Shown here in pieces: positions 29,198-37,213 of a DNA stretch of 64,000 nucleotides. Origin of the DNA: Halosimplex salinum (GTDB lineage: Archaea > Halobacteriota > Halobacteria > Halobacteriales > Haloarculaceae); assembly GCF_003730195.1 (NCBI RefSeq), contig NZ_QWGG01000003.1:434001-498000 (forward strand). Direction: 5' to 3'. Both the position numbers and the translations under genes were made by a program. The notes beneath the pieces were generated by a model, which was not told the DNA's origin, searched no databases, and saw only the letters and a program-made list of their open reading frames with translations. Numbering within the stretch: the first letter of the stretch is position 1; each line of letters starts with the position of its first letter.

Positions 29198-30337
29198 ATG
29201 TCGAACGAGCGAGCGAACGACGAGCGGCCGACCGGTGGGACCGACTGGCGCACTGCGGGACCGGGGATCCGGCTGACAGACGCCGAGGCGGCGCTGGCGC
29301 CGCGAGAGACTTCGTTCGCGGATGCGCAGTCCGGAGCGAACTTCGTCGTCTTCGAGCCGGGGTGGCTCCCCGCCGACTGCGAGGTCAGGCAGACGACGCT
29401 CAGGCCCGAGCAGCCGCCGGGGCGGCCCGACGGACTCGACGCGGAGGCGATCGGACAGACGCCGTGGAGCGACGGCAACCCCGCGGCCGTGCGTGCGGTC
29501 GTCGACGGCGACGGCCGCCGTCTCCGGATCAAGCAGTTCCTGTACGACTGGGCGCCGCCGGCGGCGAGCGTCGCGCCGCTGTGGGGGACCGAAGACCCGA
29601 CGCCGGTCGCGGCGGGCGACGCCGTGGGCTTTCTCGGCACCGACTACAAGGAGAATCGCGGCGCCTGCGTCCAGCGGGCGCGCACGCAGGTCGAGGTGTC
29701 GGTACTGGACGGCGCGTTCGACGACGCTGAACTCGAAGGACTGCTCGACGGGCTGGAGCCCGCGGTGGACCCGGAATCGGGCGACTCCGAGGCGGCGGCC
29801 GTTCGGCAGGTCCCGTTCCACAGACTGAGCTACTGGGCCCGGTATCGGTGCGAGGGGGTGGGGGTTCCCCACGGACTGTGGGACCACGGCGTCGCGCGGC
29901 CCTACCACGAGAGCGTCCCGTGCTCGCCGGCCGCGCTGCGGGAAGTGGAGCCGCCGTTGCTCGCTCCCGGCGACGACTCCGTCGGCCGTCAGTACGCCCT
30001 CGACTCGGCCGTGACCTTCCCGGAAGCCGAGGCAGTCGAGGCCGTCTATCGCCACGAGGCGAACGGGAGCGACCACCTCTGGGTCACCGCCGCGGCCGAA
30101 GAGAGTTCGCTCGGTCCCGAGGTTCCGCCCGAGCCCGCCGAACAGCCCGCCGAGACGCGCGAGACGGTCAGGCTCCGGGACGAGACGGTCCACTACGCGG
30201 CGCTGACCGAGGACCGCGGCGCGTGGGAGGCGGTCTGGACCGAGGACGGGGAGAGCTACGCCGTCGTGGCCGGTGCGTCGCGGGAACTCGACGGCGAGGC
30301 GTTCCGGGCGCTGGTAGCGGGGCTGGAGCGGCCCTGA
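29198..30337 (+). CDS. Conserved-looking haloarchaeal protein, 379 aa
   Basis: The soluble, acidic protein has no signal or membrane segment. The N-terminal half has a beta-rich part (FVVFEPGWLPADCEVRQTTL, RLRIKQFLYDWAPP) that recurs as a second similar unit in the last third (VTFPEAEAVEAVYRHEANGSDHLWVTA ... YAVVAGASRELDGEAFRALV). So it may contain two related domains of the kind that fold like a lipid- or transcription-cofactor binding sheet. ATG at 29198 is used. It is divergent from the membrane pair and converges on the nucleotidyltransferase gene. No specific function can be offered. Confidence 0.75.
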   Translation: MSNERANDERPTGGTDWRTAGPGIRLTDAEAALAPRETSFADAQSGANFVVFEPGWLPADCEVRQTTLRPEQPPGRPDGLDAEAIGQTPWSDGNPAAVRAVVDGDGRRLRIKQFLYDWAPPAASVAPLWGTEDPTPVAAGDAVGFLGTDYKENRGACVQRARTQVEVSVLDGAFDDAELEGLLDGLEPAVDPESGDSEAAAVRQVPFHRLSYWARYRCEGVGVPHGLWDHGVARPYHESVPCSPAALREVEPPLLAPGDDSVGRQYALDSAVTFPEAEAVEAVYRHEANGSDHLWVTAAAEESSLGPEVPPEPAEQPAETRETVRLRDETVHYAALTEDRGAWEAVWTEDGESYAVVAGASRELDGEAFRALVAGLERP

Positions 30338-30343
30338 GAGCGG

Positions 30344-31357
30344 TCAGAACAGGTCGTCGGCTTCGAGTTCGGCGACGACCTCGCGGACGCGCTGGGCCTG
30401 GCGCTTCGGGACGACGAGCGTGCGGTCGCCGTAGGACGCCACCACGACGTCGTCGACGCCGACGACGCTGGCGTGGCCGTCGGTGGCGACGACGGTGTTC
30501 TCGGCGTCGACGGTGAGGCCGTCGCCGAGGACGACGTTCCCGTCCTCGTCGCCGTCGAGGACGCGCTCGATGGCGTCCCACGCGCCCAGATCGTCCCACT
30601 CGAAGGTCGCGGGGACGAGCGCGGCGTTCTCGGTCGCCTCCATGACGGCGTAGTCGACGCTCACGGGGTCGACGGCGTCGAACCCGCCTTCCGGGTCGCC
30701 GTCGTCGAGGGCGTCGACGAGGGGTGCGAGGTCGGAGTCGGCCGCTTCGCGGAGGAAGGCGTCGGGCGTCCACGCGAACATCCCGGCGTTCCAGTAGTAG
30801 CCGTGGTGGCGGTAGCGCATCGCCGCGCCCTGGTCGGGTTTCTCTGTGAACGTCTCGACCGGGTAGTACGCGTGGCCCGCGTCCGTCGTCGCCTCCTCGC
30901 CCGGTTTGATGTAGCCGTAGCCGGTCTCCGGCCGGGTGGGTTCGACGCCGACGGTCACGAGCGAGTCCGTCTCGGCGGCGACCGACGCGGCGCCTTCGAG
31001 GGTATTCGCGAAGTCCCCCTCGACGTGGTGGTCGCTGGGGAGACAGACGAGCGTGCAGTCGCCCACCTGTTCGCGGACGCGGTGGGCCGCGTAGGCCAGC
31101 GCCGGGCCGGTGTCTTTCGGTTCGGGTTCGGTGAGCACGGCGGCGTTCGGGGCGTGCTCGCGGACCTGGTCGGCGAGATCTGGCCGGGTGAGGACGTACA
31201 CCTCGTCGGCGAAGCCGGCGCGTTCGACCGTCTCGGCGAGCAAGGACTGGTCGCCCCCGAACGAGAGGAACTGTTTCGGGCGGTCGCTCCGGCTGGCCGG
31301 GTAGAGGCGGGTCCCCGTGCCGCCCGCGAGGACGACGGCGACGATGGTGTCGGGCAT
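30344..31357 (-). CDS. Mannose-1-phosphate guanylyltransferase-like enzyme
   Basis: The 337-residue enzyme has the nucleotidyltransferase signature VVLAGGTGTRLYPASRSDRPKQF (residues 8-30) of sugar-1-phosphate NTP transferases. The GDP-mannose branch is suggested by the RSDRPKQF form, by LVCLPSDHHVEGDF (about 103-116), and by WNAGMFAWTPDAFL (about 192-205). It would make GDP-mannose from GTP and mannose-1-phosphate in the cytoplasm, a donor for archaellin or S-layer glycans. It lacks the C-terminal isomerase domain of the long bacterial ManC, which is normal for archaeal forms. It converges tightly on 29198-30337. Confidence 0.9.
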   Translation of the reverse strand: MPDTIVAVVLAGGTGTRLYPASRSDRPKQFLSFGGDQSLLAETVERAGFADEVYVLTRPDLADQVREHAPNAAVLTEPEPKDTGPALAYAAHRVREQVGDCTLVCLPSDHHVEGDFANTLEGAASVAAETDSLVTVGVEPTRPETGYGYIKPGEEATTDAGHAYYPVETFTEKPDQGAAMRYRHHGYYWNAGMFAWTPDAFLREAADSDLAPLVDALDDGDPEGGFDAVDPVSVDYAVMEATENAALVPATFEWDDLGAWDAIERVLDGDEDGNVVLGDGLTVDAENTVVATDGHASVVGVDDVVVASYGDRTLVVPKRQAQRVREVVAELEADDLF

Positions 31358-31418
31358 GGCTGGGTGGTGGAGCGGACCGGAAAAATAGTCGACGGGTACG
31401 GCTGCGGCGGTCGAGCGC

Positions 31419-32207
31419 CTACCCGGGGAAGCTCCGCACTTCCCGCGAGACCCGTTCGGGCGCCTCGGCCGGTCCCGCGTGGCTCACCCCGTCGAAGTCG
31501 ACGAAACGACTGTGCGGGAGCGCGTCGTGGACGTTGCGAGCGCTCTCGCGGAGGAACTGCGGACCCTCCGTTCCTGTGAGGACGAGCGCGGGCACGTCGA
31601 CGTCGAGACGGTCGGGGAGGGTGTAGCGCTCCACCGCCCTGTTCATCCGGATCACTTCCTCGACGAGGTCGACGCACTGGGGCCACACCGGCCACTCGGC
31701 GAGCCAGGCGTCCAGATCGTCGACCTCACCGGCGTGGATCACCTGCTCGACGTACAGCTTCATCGCCTCCTCGCGCTCGCCGTCGTCAAGGCGCGCCTGC
31801 ATCCGGTCGGCCAGGTCGGCGTGCTCGGCGAACGCCTCCGGGAGAATCGCGGGCTCGTAGGCGACGACCGCTTCGACCGGCGCATCTCTCGCGGCTTCCA
31901 GCGCCGTGAGCGCGCCGAAGGAGTGGCCGAACAGGGCCGGGTCGCCGTCGACGGCCTCGGCGAGCGCGCGGACGTAGTCGACCTCTCGGTCCAGCACCTC
32001 GTCGGGCCCGGTCTCGTCCAGCCCGTCGAGACAGGTGCCGAAGCCCGGCCGCTGCGGGACGACGGGCGCGTACGCCTCGAAGTGGGGGACGACGGGCTGC
32101 CAGTACTCTCTGGGCGCCATCCCGCCGTGGAGCATGAGGAGGGGCTGGCCGTCGCCGTGCCGTTCGTACTCGATCGCGGTGCCGTCTGCAGTCTGTGTGG
32201 TCTGCAT
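31419..32207 (-). CDS. Alpha/beta hydrolase
   Basis: The 262-residue enzyme shows the oxyanion-hole motif LMLHGG (about 25-30), the strand PVVPQRPGFG, and a GHSFGA nucleophile elbow with Ser at about 95. The acid is probably Asp in VPALVLTGTEGPQF's neighbour region and the His in GVSHAGPAEAP near the end. The lid domain (about 115-190) is rich in acid residues. Predicted cytoplasmic esterase or hydrolase; the substrate is unknown. It is 40 bp upstream-to-downstream of the HTH_10 gene on the same strand and could be under its control. Confidence 0.88.
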   Translation of the reverse strand: MQTTQTADGTAIEYERHGDGQPLLMLHGGMAPREYWQPVVPHFEAYAPVVPQRPGFGTCLDGLDETGPDEVLDREVDYVRALAEAVDGDPALFGHSFGALTALEAARDAPVEAVVAYEPAILPEAFAEHADLADRMQARLDDGEREEAMKLYVEQVIHAGEVDDLDAWLAEWPVWPQCVDLVEEVIRMNRAVERYTLPDRLDVDVPALVLTGTEGPQFLRESARNVHDALPHSRFVDFDGVSHAGPAEAPERVSREVRSFPG

Positions 32208-32247
32208 GGGATGCTCCGTTGTGCGGTCGCGGGGCTACGTCTGTCTC

Positions 32248-32982
32248 TCAGTCGTGCGGCGTTTCAAGTAGGGGCGGACGTTCGCGGTCGGTCCCGTCGA
32301 CGTGGGCTTCGACGAGGTGGGTCTGGGCGCGGCGGAGGCGCTCGGAGCACGAGGAGGCGGCGATGTCGAGTTCGTCGGCCACGTCCTCCAGGGAGGCGCG
32401 CCGCGGGATCTCGAAGTAGCCCATTTCGTAGGCGGCCCGGACCGCGTCACGCTGGGCGTCGGTGAGTCCGTCGTCGGAGCCCGCGGGCCCGGCGAATCCG
32501 TCGGCACCGTCGCCGACGCGGGTGAGCTTGCGGAGTCGGAACGGGACGTTGCGCTGCCAGAAGGTCCGCAGTTCGTCGAACGCGTCGCGGTCGGCGAAGC
32601 GACCCCGCTGGACCCACCCCGTCGGCGTCGCGCGGATGCGTTCGATGTGGGTCGGCGTCTCGTAGAGCGCTCGCAGGTCGTCCAGATCGTCGAGGTCGTC
32701 GCCGAGCTGTTCGGCCATGCTCGTGCCCGGCCGGATCGTGTAGCGACTCGCGTCGCCCTCCCGGGCGACGAGCGTGTACTCGCCGACAAAGGGCGTCCGC
32801 TCGAACTCCGCCTCGACCGCCGCGACCGTCTCCTCGCTCCCGACCACGCGCGCGGTGAACCGCGGTCGCTCGCTCATGCCGGGACTGAGCGCGAGGTCGA
32901 TGTCGGCCTCTGGCACCGCCGCCGCTACGTCGACCAGCGGGAGCGCGTCACAGCCGATCTCGTACTCGGCGCGGAGGGGCAT
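32248..32982 (-). CDS. HTH_10 (bacterio-opsin activator-type) regulator
   Basis: The 244-residue regulator has an N-terminal sensor-like domain (about 1-175) of the Bat-associated type with alternating strands (ARVVGSEETVAAVEAEF, YTLVAREGDASRYTIRPG). The C-terminal HTH_10 is at about 185-240 (LTDAQRDAVRAAYEMGYFEIPR, then EDVADELDIAASSCSERLRRAQ). Members activate or repress nearby genes in haloarchaea. The downstream hydrolase (40-bp gap) is the natural candidate target or operon partner. Start ATG at 32982. Confidence 0.9.
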   Translation of the reverse strand: MPLRAEYEIGCDALPLVDVAAAVPEADIDLALSPGMSERPRFTARVVGSEETVAAVEAEFERTPFVGEYTLVAREGDASRYTIRPGTSMAEQLGDDLDDLDDLRALYETPTHIERIRATPTGWVQRGRFADRDAFDELRTFWQRNVPFRLRKLTRVGDGADGFAGPAGSDDGLTDAQRDAVRAAYEMGYFEIPRRASLEDVADELDIAASSCSERLRRAQTHLVEAHVDGTDRERPPLLETPHD

Positions 32983-33034
32983 ACGGTCCCGACTCGGGCG
33001 GGGATGTCAAGTGTCCGTCGAAAACGGCTCGCAC

Positions 33035-33316
33035 TCACCACGTCTCGATTTCGCCCGCGCGGATGTCCTCGACGCAGCCCTGGCAGTCCTGGGACTGGGG
33101 GTCGAAACAGCCCGGTTTGTACTCGGGGTCGAGTTCCACTGCGCGGCGCTCGGCGTAGCGGCGGCAGACGATCTTCGCGCGGCCGTCGTCGCCGAAGGGC
33201 AGGTCGGCCTGGGTGGCCCGCTTGGCGTGTCTGTACGCGCGCTTGGCCTCGCCGACCTGCTTGCCCGCCGACCGGATCTTGTCCCGGAGGATGCGCTCGA
33301 TGCGGTCGTCCGCCAT
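33035..33316 (-). CDS. Small Cys-containing haloarchaeal protein, 93 aa
   Basis: The protein has a basic N-terminal helix (about 5-45, DRIERILRDKIRSAGKQVGE) and a C-terminal part with four Cys in IVCRRYAERRAV and PGCFDPQSQDCQGCVEDI. The Cys arrangement could bind zinc or a cluster. Such proteins are common in haloarchaea under DUF numbers (DUF7091 may be the match, which I cannot confirm). It ends 52 bp from the HTH_10 gene on the same strand. Function unknown. Confidence 0.7.
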   Translation of the reverse strand: MADDRIERILRDKIRSAGKQVGEAKRAYRHAKRATQADLPFGDDGRAKIVCRRYAERRAVELDPEYKPGCFDPQSQDCQGCVEDIRAGEIETW

Positions 33317-33377
33317 CTGTGCGTGCCTTCGGGTGGGTGACTCTTAGCCCCGTCGGCCTGCGAGTTGGTGAGTCAGG

Positions 33378-33431
33378 TGGAGACGGGTTGTCGAGTGCAG
33401 AAGATGGAGACGGGTTGTCGAGTGCAGAAGT
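33378..33431. repeat. 27-bp direct repeat, two copies
   Basis: Two adjacent copies beginning TGGAGACGGGTTGTCGAGTG lie at 33378 and 33405. They differ only at the end. This is another short minisatellite of the type found at five other places in the window. Confidence 0.8.
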
Positions 33432-33551
33432 GACCGACGACGCCCCGAACAGCGTGAAAGCCCCGAGGCGTTCGAGGACTGCGCACCGATAGACTCGCTT
33501 CGCTCGTCTATCGAGCCTTCGTTCACTCCGTTCACGAAGACCTCGCACGAT

Positions 33552-33631
33552 GCTGTCGCGGCAAAATCGCCGCCAACGTCAGAGCACACTCTGACGGCCC
33601 TCGGAATCGCGAGCGATTCCGAGACGACAGC
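33552..33631. ncRNA. Candidate branched RNA fold (or cruciform)
   Basis: A 7-bp outer stem (33552-33558 with 33625-33631, GCTGTCG/CGACAGC) encloses three perfect hairpins: GCGGC/GCCGC (33558-33573; G33558 is shared with the outer stem), CGTCAGAG/CTCTGACG (33577-33596), and CTCGGAATCGC/GCGATTCCGAG (33600-33623, 2-nt loop). The layout is like a cloverleaf, but arm lengths and missing TTC and U8 signals exclude a tRNA. It could be an RNA element, or DNA cruciforms near the rpa3 promoter. Either strand folds equally, so the strand is undefined. No expression evidence is possible from sequence. Confidence 0.35.
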
Positions 33632-33684
33632 GCGGCACAGAACCGCACTATAATACTCGCCCTTACCGCCGCTATCCCCCGATT

Positions 33685-33718
33685 TTCACTTTCACTCCGC
33701 TGGCCGAGTGTTTATATA
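33685..33718 (+). promoter_or_regulatory. Promoter of the rpa3 operon with CACTTTCACTCC element
   Basis: TTCACTTTCACTCCGCT (33685-33701) is followed after 9 nt by the TATA box TTTATATA (33711-33718), about 65 nt before the rpa3 ATG. The same 17-bp element and spacing to an A/T box recur at 50920-50952 before the zinc microprotein/RecQ block. The CACTTTCACTC string may be a BRE-proximal activator site. Confidence 0.65.
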
Positions 33719-33780
33719 CGGGGGCGACCAAGAGACGACTGTCTCCCACCGAAAACAACGTGGAGACAGGAACGACACAG

Positions 33781-34719
33781 ATGACGGATTTGCGTACACA
33801 AGCGACAGAGATACACGAACAGTTCTCAGACCAGCTCGACATTTCGGTCGACGACGTAGAGGAGCGTCTCGACACGCTGGTCAACGAGTACAAGGTCCCC
33901 CTCTCGGAGGCCCGCCGGAGCGTCACCAACACCTACCTCGACGAGGCGGGGATGGAGCGCGACGAACTCGGCGGTGGCGCCGGGTCGGGCAACGAGCAGG
34001 TCGAGATCGCCGACGTCGACGCCCCCGAGGAGTGGATCGACGTCACGGCGAAGGTGACCGAGCTCTGGGACGCGACCTCCGATGCGGTCGCACAGGTCGG
34101 TCTGCTCGGCGACGAGACGGGCACGATCAAGTTCACGAAGTGGTCGAAGTCCGACCTCCCGGATCTGGAGGAGGGCAAGGTCTACCACCTTCGGAACGTC
34201 GTCACCGACGAGTACGAGGGCCGCTACTCGGTGAAGCTCAACCGGACGACCGTGATCGAGGAGCGCGACGAGGACATCGAAGTCGGGAGCGACGACGTGA
34301 CCGTCGAGGGCGCGCTCGTCGACATCCAGTCCGGCTCGGGACTCATCAAGCGCTGCCCGGAGGAGGACTGCACGCGCGTCCTCCAGAACGGTCGCTGTAA
34401 CGAGCACGGCGAGGTCGAGGGCGAGTTCGACCTCCGCATCAAGGGCGTGCTCGACGACGGCAACGAGGTCCACGAGATCCTCTTCAACAAGGAGGCCACC
34501 GAGGACCTGACCGGCATCACGCTCGAGGAGGCCCAGGAGATGGCGATGGACGCGCTGGACACCTCGGTCGTCGCCGACGAGATGCGCGCGGACCTGCTCG
34601 GGAAGTACTACCGCATCACCGGGCCGACGTTCCGCCGCTACGTGCTGGTGGACGACGTGGAACAGCTCTCGGACCCGACGGACGCTGAAGCCGTGCTGAT
34701 CAAAGCGAGGTCGATATAG
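33781..34719 (+). CDS. rpa3: Single-stranded DNA-binding protein RPA3 (replication factor A)
   Basis: The 312-residue protein binds single-stranded DNA in replication and repair. It has two or three OB-fold regions: about 75-175 (IDVTAKVTELWDATSDAVAQVGLLGDETGTIKFTKW), and about 180-300, with a zinc knuckle CPEEDC..CNEH (about 195-215). An N-terminal helical part (1-60) is typical. The size matches the short haloarchaeal RPA that is paired with a specific partner gene, not the 420-residue RPA1. ATG at 33781 is used in preference to a GTG 21 nt earlier. Its stop TAG abuts the partner's ATG (TAGATG), so the two subunits are translated together. Confidence 0.9.
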   Translation: MTDLRTQATEIHEQFSDQLDISVDDVEERLDTLVNEYKVPLSEARRSVTNTYLDEAGMERDELGGGAGSGNEQVEIADVDAPEEWIDVTAKVTELWDATSDAVAQVGLLGDETGTIKFTKWSKSDLPDLEEGKVYHLRNVVTDEYEGRYSVKLNRTTVIEERDEDIEVGSDDVTVEGALVDIQSGSGLIKRCPEEDCTRVLQNGRCNEHGEVEGEFDLRIKGVLDDGNEVHEILFNKEATEDLTGITLEEAQEMAMDALDTSVVADEMRADLLGKYYRITGPTFRRYVLVDDVEQLSDPTDAEAVLIKARSI

Positions 34720-35349
34720 ATGGCGACGACACCCACCCGCGAGGTCGCGCGGCGCGTGTTCGCGGGCGAGTTCAACGACGCGCACTACACGTTCAAGGAG
34801 AGCGACGACGAGCGAGCGCCGGTGTACCTCCTGCTCCCGACGGGGGAGCGAGCGAACCGCGTGTTCATCGTCGGGACGCTCATGGAGACCGAGGACGTCG
34901 GCGACGACAGCGAGTACTGGCAGGGGCAGGTCATCGACCCCAACGGCGACCGCTACTACATGTACGCCGGCCAGTACCAGCCCGACGCGGCTTCGATGCT
35001 GCGCGAGCTGGAGCCGCCGGCCTACATCTCGGTCGTCGGCAAGCCCCGCACCTACGAGACCGACGACGGCGACGTGAACGTCTCCGTCCGACCGGAGTCG
35101 ATCACCGAGGTCGACGCCGCGACGCGGGACCGCTGGGTCGTCGAGACGGCCGAGCGAACGCTGGAACGCATCCAGCACTACCAGGCCGAGACCGACGAGG
35201 ACGGCGACGGCGCCACCGTCGACGAGTACGTCGCGATGGCCCAGGAGGAGTACGACCTCCCGGTCGAGAACTACCGCCGACAGGTGGTCGAAGCCCTCGA
35301 GAGTCTCGAAGCCGAGGAGGGCGTCGCGGCCGAAGCCGGCGACGCCTGA
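34720..35349 (+). CDS. RPA-associated protein (RPAP3-type)
   Basis: The 209-residue protein is the partner of RPA3, as in other haloarchaea where the two form a specific complex (COG3390 family). An OB-like beta-rich core fills about 5-135 (REVARRVFAGEFNDAHYTF, VFIVGTLMETEDVGDD, YWQGQVIDPNGDRYYMYAGQYQP). A helical acidic tail follows (about 140-209). The gene starts at the base after the rpa3 stop, implying strict coupling. It is followed by a probable terminator at 35400-35424. Confidence 0.9.
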   Translation: MATTPTREVARRVFAGEFNDAHYTFKESDDERAPVYLLLPTGERANRVFIVGTLMETEDVGDDSEYWQGQVIDPNGDRYYMYAGQYQPDAASMLRELEPPAYISVVGKPRTYETDDGDVNVSVRPESITEVDAATRDRWVVETAERTLERIQHYQAETDEDGDGATVDEYVAMAQEEYDLPVENYRRQVVEALESLEAEEGVAAEAGDA

Positions 35350-35399
35350 CAGCGGAACCGCCTCGGCCCACGTTCACCCGGGGGCCACTCGCCAGCCGA

Positions 35400-35424
35400 T
35401 CCGACGACCGCCGATTTTTTCTTT
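35400..35424 (+). terminator. U-tract terminator after the rpa3 operon
   Basis: CCGATTTTTTCTTTG places a six-T run at 35415-35420 about 65 bp after the operon's stop. No strong stem precedes it, which suits archaeal termination on a T-tract. Confidence 0.5.
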
Positions 35425-35590
35425 GAGACGACAGGAACGCTATCAGATCTGCTGACAGGTGTCCGATTCGTCCCGATCGAACGCCCCAGTTATCAGTTCT
35501 GATTTTCACAGAACGAGGGAGAAGGCCGGCGTCAGGCCGGCACGCAGTTTATTTCGCGCTCACGAGATCTCGTGACAGCGTCTGACAAAC

Positions 35591-35599
35591 GATTAAGTG
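35591..35599 (+). promoter_or_regulatory. TATA-like box for the RHH protein
   Basis: GATTAAGTG lies about 28 nt before the ATG at 35623. The position fits a leaderless transcript. GATCTCGTGAC lies upstream and overlaps the inverted repeat CACGAGATCTCGTG (35561-35574), a candidate operator. Confidence 0.5.
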
Positions 35600-35622
35600 C
35601 GAGGGGTTCAGAGTGATGATCA

Positions 35623-36060
35623 ATGAGTAAGAACAAGACGATCTCCTTTCGCGTGAGCGAGGACAAGTTCGAGACGCTCCGCGAGATCGCCGACGAGCGG
35701 GACCTCTCGCTGTCGGCGGTGTTCAGGGACTACGTCGACATGCTCGTCGCGCACGACGGCCAGGTCGAGGTGGTTCCCGAACATCAGCTCAACGAGTCGA
35801 ACGCGAGCACGAGCGACACGGAGAGCTTCCCGCCGAAAGTCGAGGTGCCCAAGAGCTTCGTCCGCGAACACGAACGCCTCGAACTCGAGGCCGAGCACCT
35901 CCGCGAACAGCTCGAAGAGCACAAGCGCTACGTCACGAAGCTCCGCCAGCAACTCGACGAGCACGACCAGGAAGACGTGGTCCAGCTCGAAGACCTGGAC
36001 GGCGGCGAAGACGACGAGGAAGCCTCCTACCGCCTGGGCAACTTCGAAGAGTCGGTCTAA
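35623..36060 (+). CDS. Ribbon-helix-helix regulator with coiled-coil tail
   Basis: The 145-residue protein starts with a ribbon-helix-helix (RHH) DNA-binding domain (about 1-45: NKTISFRVSEDKFETLREIADERDLSLS). A linker follows (55-85), then a long leucine-heptad coiled coil (about 88-120, HERLELEAEHLREQLEEHKR) and an acidic end. RHH proteins bind as dimers; the tail should promote higher oligomers. The build resembles the long CdrL-type RHH proteins that control cell division genes in haloarchaea, but I cannot show orthology here. It carries a perfect 14-bp inverted repeat (CACGAGATCTCGTG) in its own upstream region, consistent with self-repression. Confidence 0.8.
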   Translation: MSKNKTISFRVSEDKFETLREIADERDLSLSAVFRDYVDMLVAHDGQVEVVPEHQLNESNASTSDTESFPPKVEVPKSFVREHERLELEAEHLREQLEEHKRYVTKLRQQLDEHDQEDVVQLEDLDGGEDDEEASYRLGNFEESV

Positions 36061-36236
36061 GCTGCAGCGGTTCTCTCACTCTTTGCGTCTCTCACTCCCT
36101 CACTCTCATTCACTCACTCTCACCCTCGAAGTCTCGCAGTCTCGCAGTCCCAACGATCGGTCCAGTCTAGTCCAGACCAATACAGCCCGGCGACGGCCGA
36201 GTCGTTTTGTGCCTCCCCCACGATCAGTGAGACCAC
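36061..36236. other. Pyrimidine-skewed gap with CTCTCACTC strings
   Basis: The first 70 bp (36074-36130) are almost purely C/T/A, with CTCTCACTC, CTCTCATTC and CTCACTCTC imperfect repeats, followed by CTCGCAGTCTCGCAGTCCC. No gene is present. The transcript of the upstream gene probably ends here, since the T-rich strand could terminate transcription. The HAD gene promoter must lie in the last 60 bp. Confidence 0.5.
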
Positions 36237-36920
36237 ATGCCATTCGACCCGGAACAGGTGTCGACACTCACGTTCGACTCGTACAGTACGCTCGTCGACG
36301 TCGACGCGGCCGAACGGGCGCTCGCGGAACGGGTCGCCGAGCCCGAACCCGTCTCGAAGTTGTGGCGGTCGCGCTCGCTGGAGTACACGATGGTCGCCAA
36401 CCACATCGACGCCTACCAGCCGTTCTACGAGATGAACCGCGACGCGCTCCAGTACGCGCTGGACGCCACCGGCGCCGACGTCTCCACCGAGGAGCGCGAC
36501 GAGATCCTCGCCGTCTACCACGAACTCGACGTCTTCGACGACGTGCGCGACGGGCTGGAGCGGCTCCGCGACGCCGGCTACGACTGCTACGTCCTCTCCA
36601 ACGGCAACCCGGAGATGCTCGACTCGCTCGTCGAACACTGCGACATCGAGGATCTGGTCGAAGACACCATCAGCGCCGACGAGATTGAGCTCTTCAAGCC
36701 ACACGGTGACCTCTACCGCCACGCCGCGGAGCGAGCGGAGACGCCGATCGGGGAGATGGCGCACGTCACGGCGCTGTGGTTCGACGTGATGGGCGCCCAT
36801 CACGCCGGGATGCAGGGCGTCCGCGTCGACCGGAAGGGCGACCCCCCTGAGACGTTCGGACCAGCACCGGATCTGACGATCGAAGGGTTCGACGACCTCG
36901 TCGCGGCGCTAAAAGAGTGA
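36237..36920 (+). CDS. HAD-family hydrolase (2-haloacid dehalogenase-like)
   Basis: The 227-residue protein has the HAD signature LTFDSYSTLVDV with nucleophile Asp14, the type II haloacid-dehalogenase form (FDxYxTL). Other HAD features are the CYVLSNGNPEM segment (motif II Ser at about 121), the Lys in LFKPHGDLYRHA (about 160), and the acidic motif at HVTALWFDVMGAHHAGM (about 177-193). Activity on haloacids is not proven, as many such enzymes are phosphatases. ATG at 36237 is used. It lies downstream of the RHH gene and may be read from its own promoter. Confidence 0.88.
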   Translation: MPFDPEQVSTLTFDSYSTLVDVDAAERALAERVAEPEPVSKLWRSRSLEYTMVANHIDAYQPFYEMNRDALQYALDATGADVSTEERDEILAVYHELDVFDDVRDGLERLRDAGYDCYVLSNGNPEMLDSLVEHCDIEDLVEDTISADEIELFKPHGDLYRHAAERAETPIGEMAHVTALWFDVMGAHHAGMQGVRVDRKGDPPETFGPAPDLTIEGFDDLVAALKE

Positions 36921-37213
36921 GTGCTGTGTACGAGGACGTCGTAGGACTGTTCGCACGAAGTTGGTTTCACGGTAGATAGCGTCGTATTTGCCGGTCAGTA
37001 CGAGTACAGATTGGCCAACAACTGAAGCCGACCTCGGGCTCAGACCACCCTGCTGTTCCTGTCATCAGTGAGAATCAGCTCAGTAGGCTTCATCCCACGA
37101 CGAAATCTACGGGGATTCGCCTTGCGACCACTGTTACGAGTTACATCCTTCAATTATCGCCGATGAGATCGGGCGGAGACATTTAATGTGTCTCTGTAAG
37201 GGTAGCCAGTCGT
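36921..37213. other. A/T-richer gap before the sensor kinase
   Basis: The 293-bp gap has lower G+C than its surroundings (about 50%), no convincing gene, and resembles DNA of foreign or decayed origin. A TATA box ATTTAATG lies at 37181-37188, 33 nt ahead of the kinase ATG. No terminal inverted repeat was seen, so an insertion-sequence relic is not shown. Confidence 0.45.

Larger units (their letters stand above)
33317..33780. other. Structured gap upstream of the rpa3 operon
   Basis: This 464-bp gap holds no convincing gene. From left to right it contains a 27-bp direct repeat (33378-33431), several inverted repeats (33522-33544 CTTCGT..ACGAAG, and the branched fold at 33552-33631), a promoter element (33685-33718), and the rpa3 leader. 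Its density of stems is far higher than in other gaps. Confidence 0.7.

Noticed and set aside
33552-33631. tRNA gene
   Set aside because: The fold is cloverleaf-like but arms are 5, 8 and 11 bp and the U8, T-loop and anticodon-loop residues are absent.
36921-37213. Insertion-sequence remnant before the sensor kinase
   Set aside because: Lower G+C suggests foreign DNA, but no transposase sequence or terminal inverted repeats could be found.
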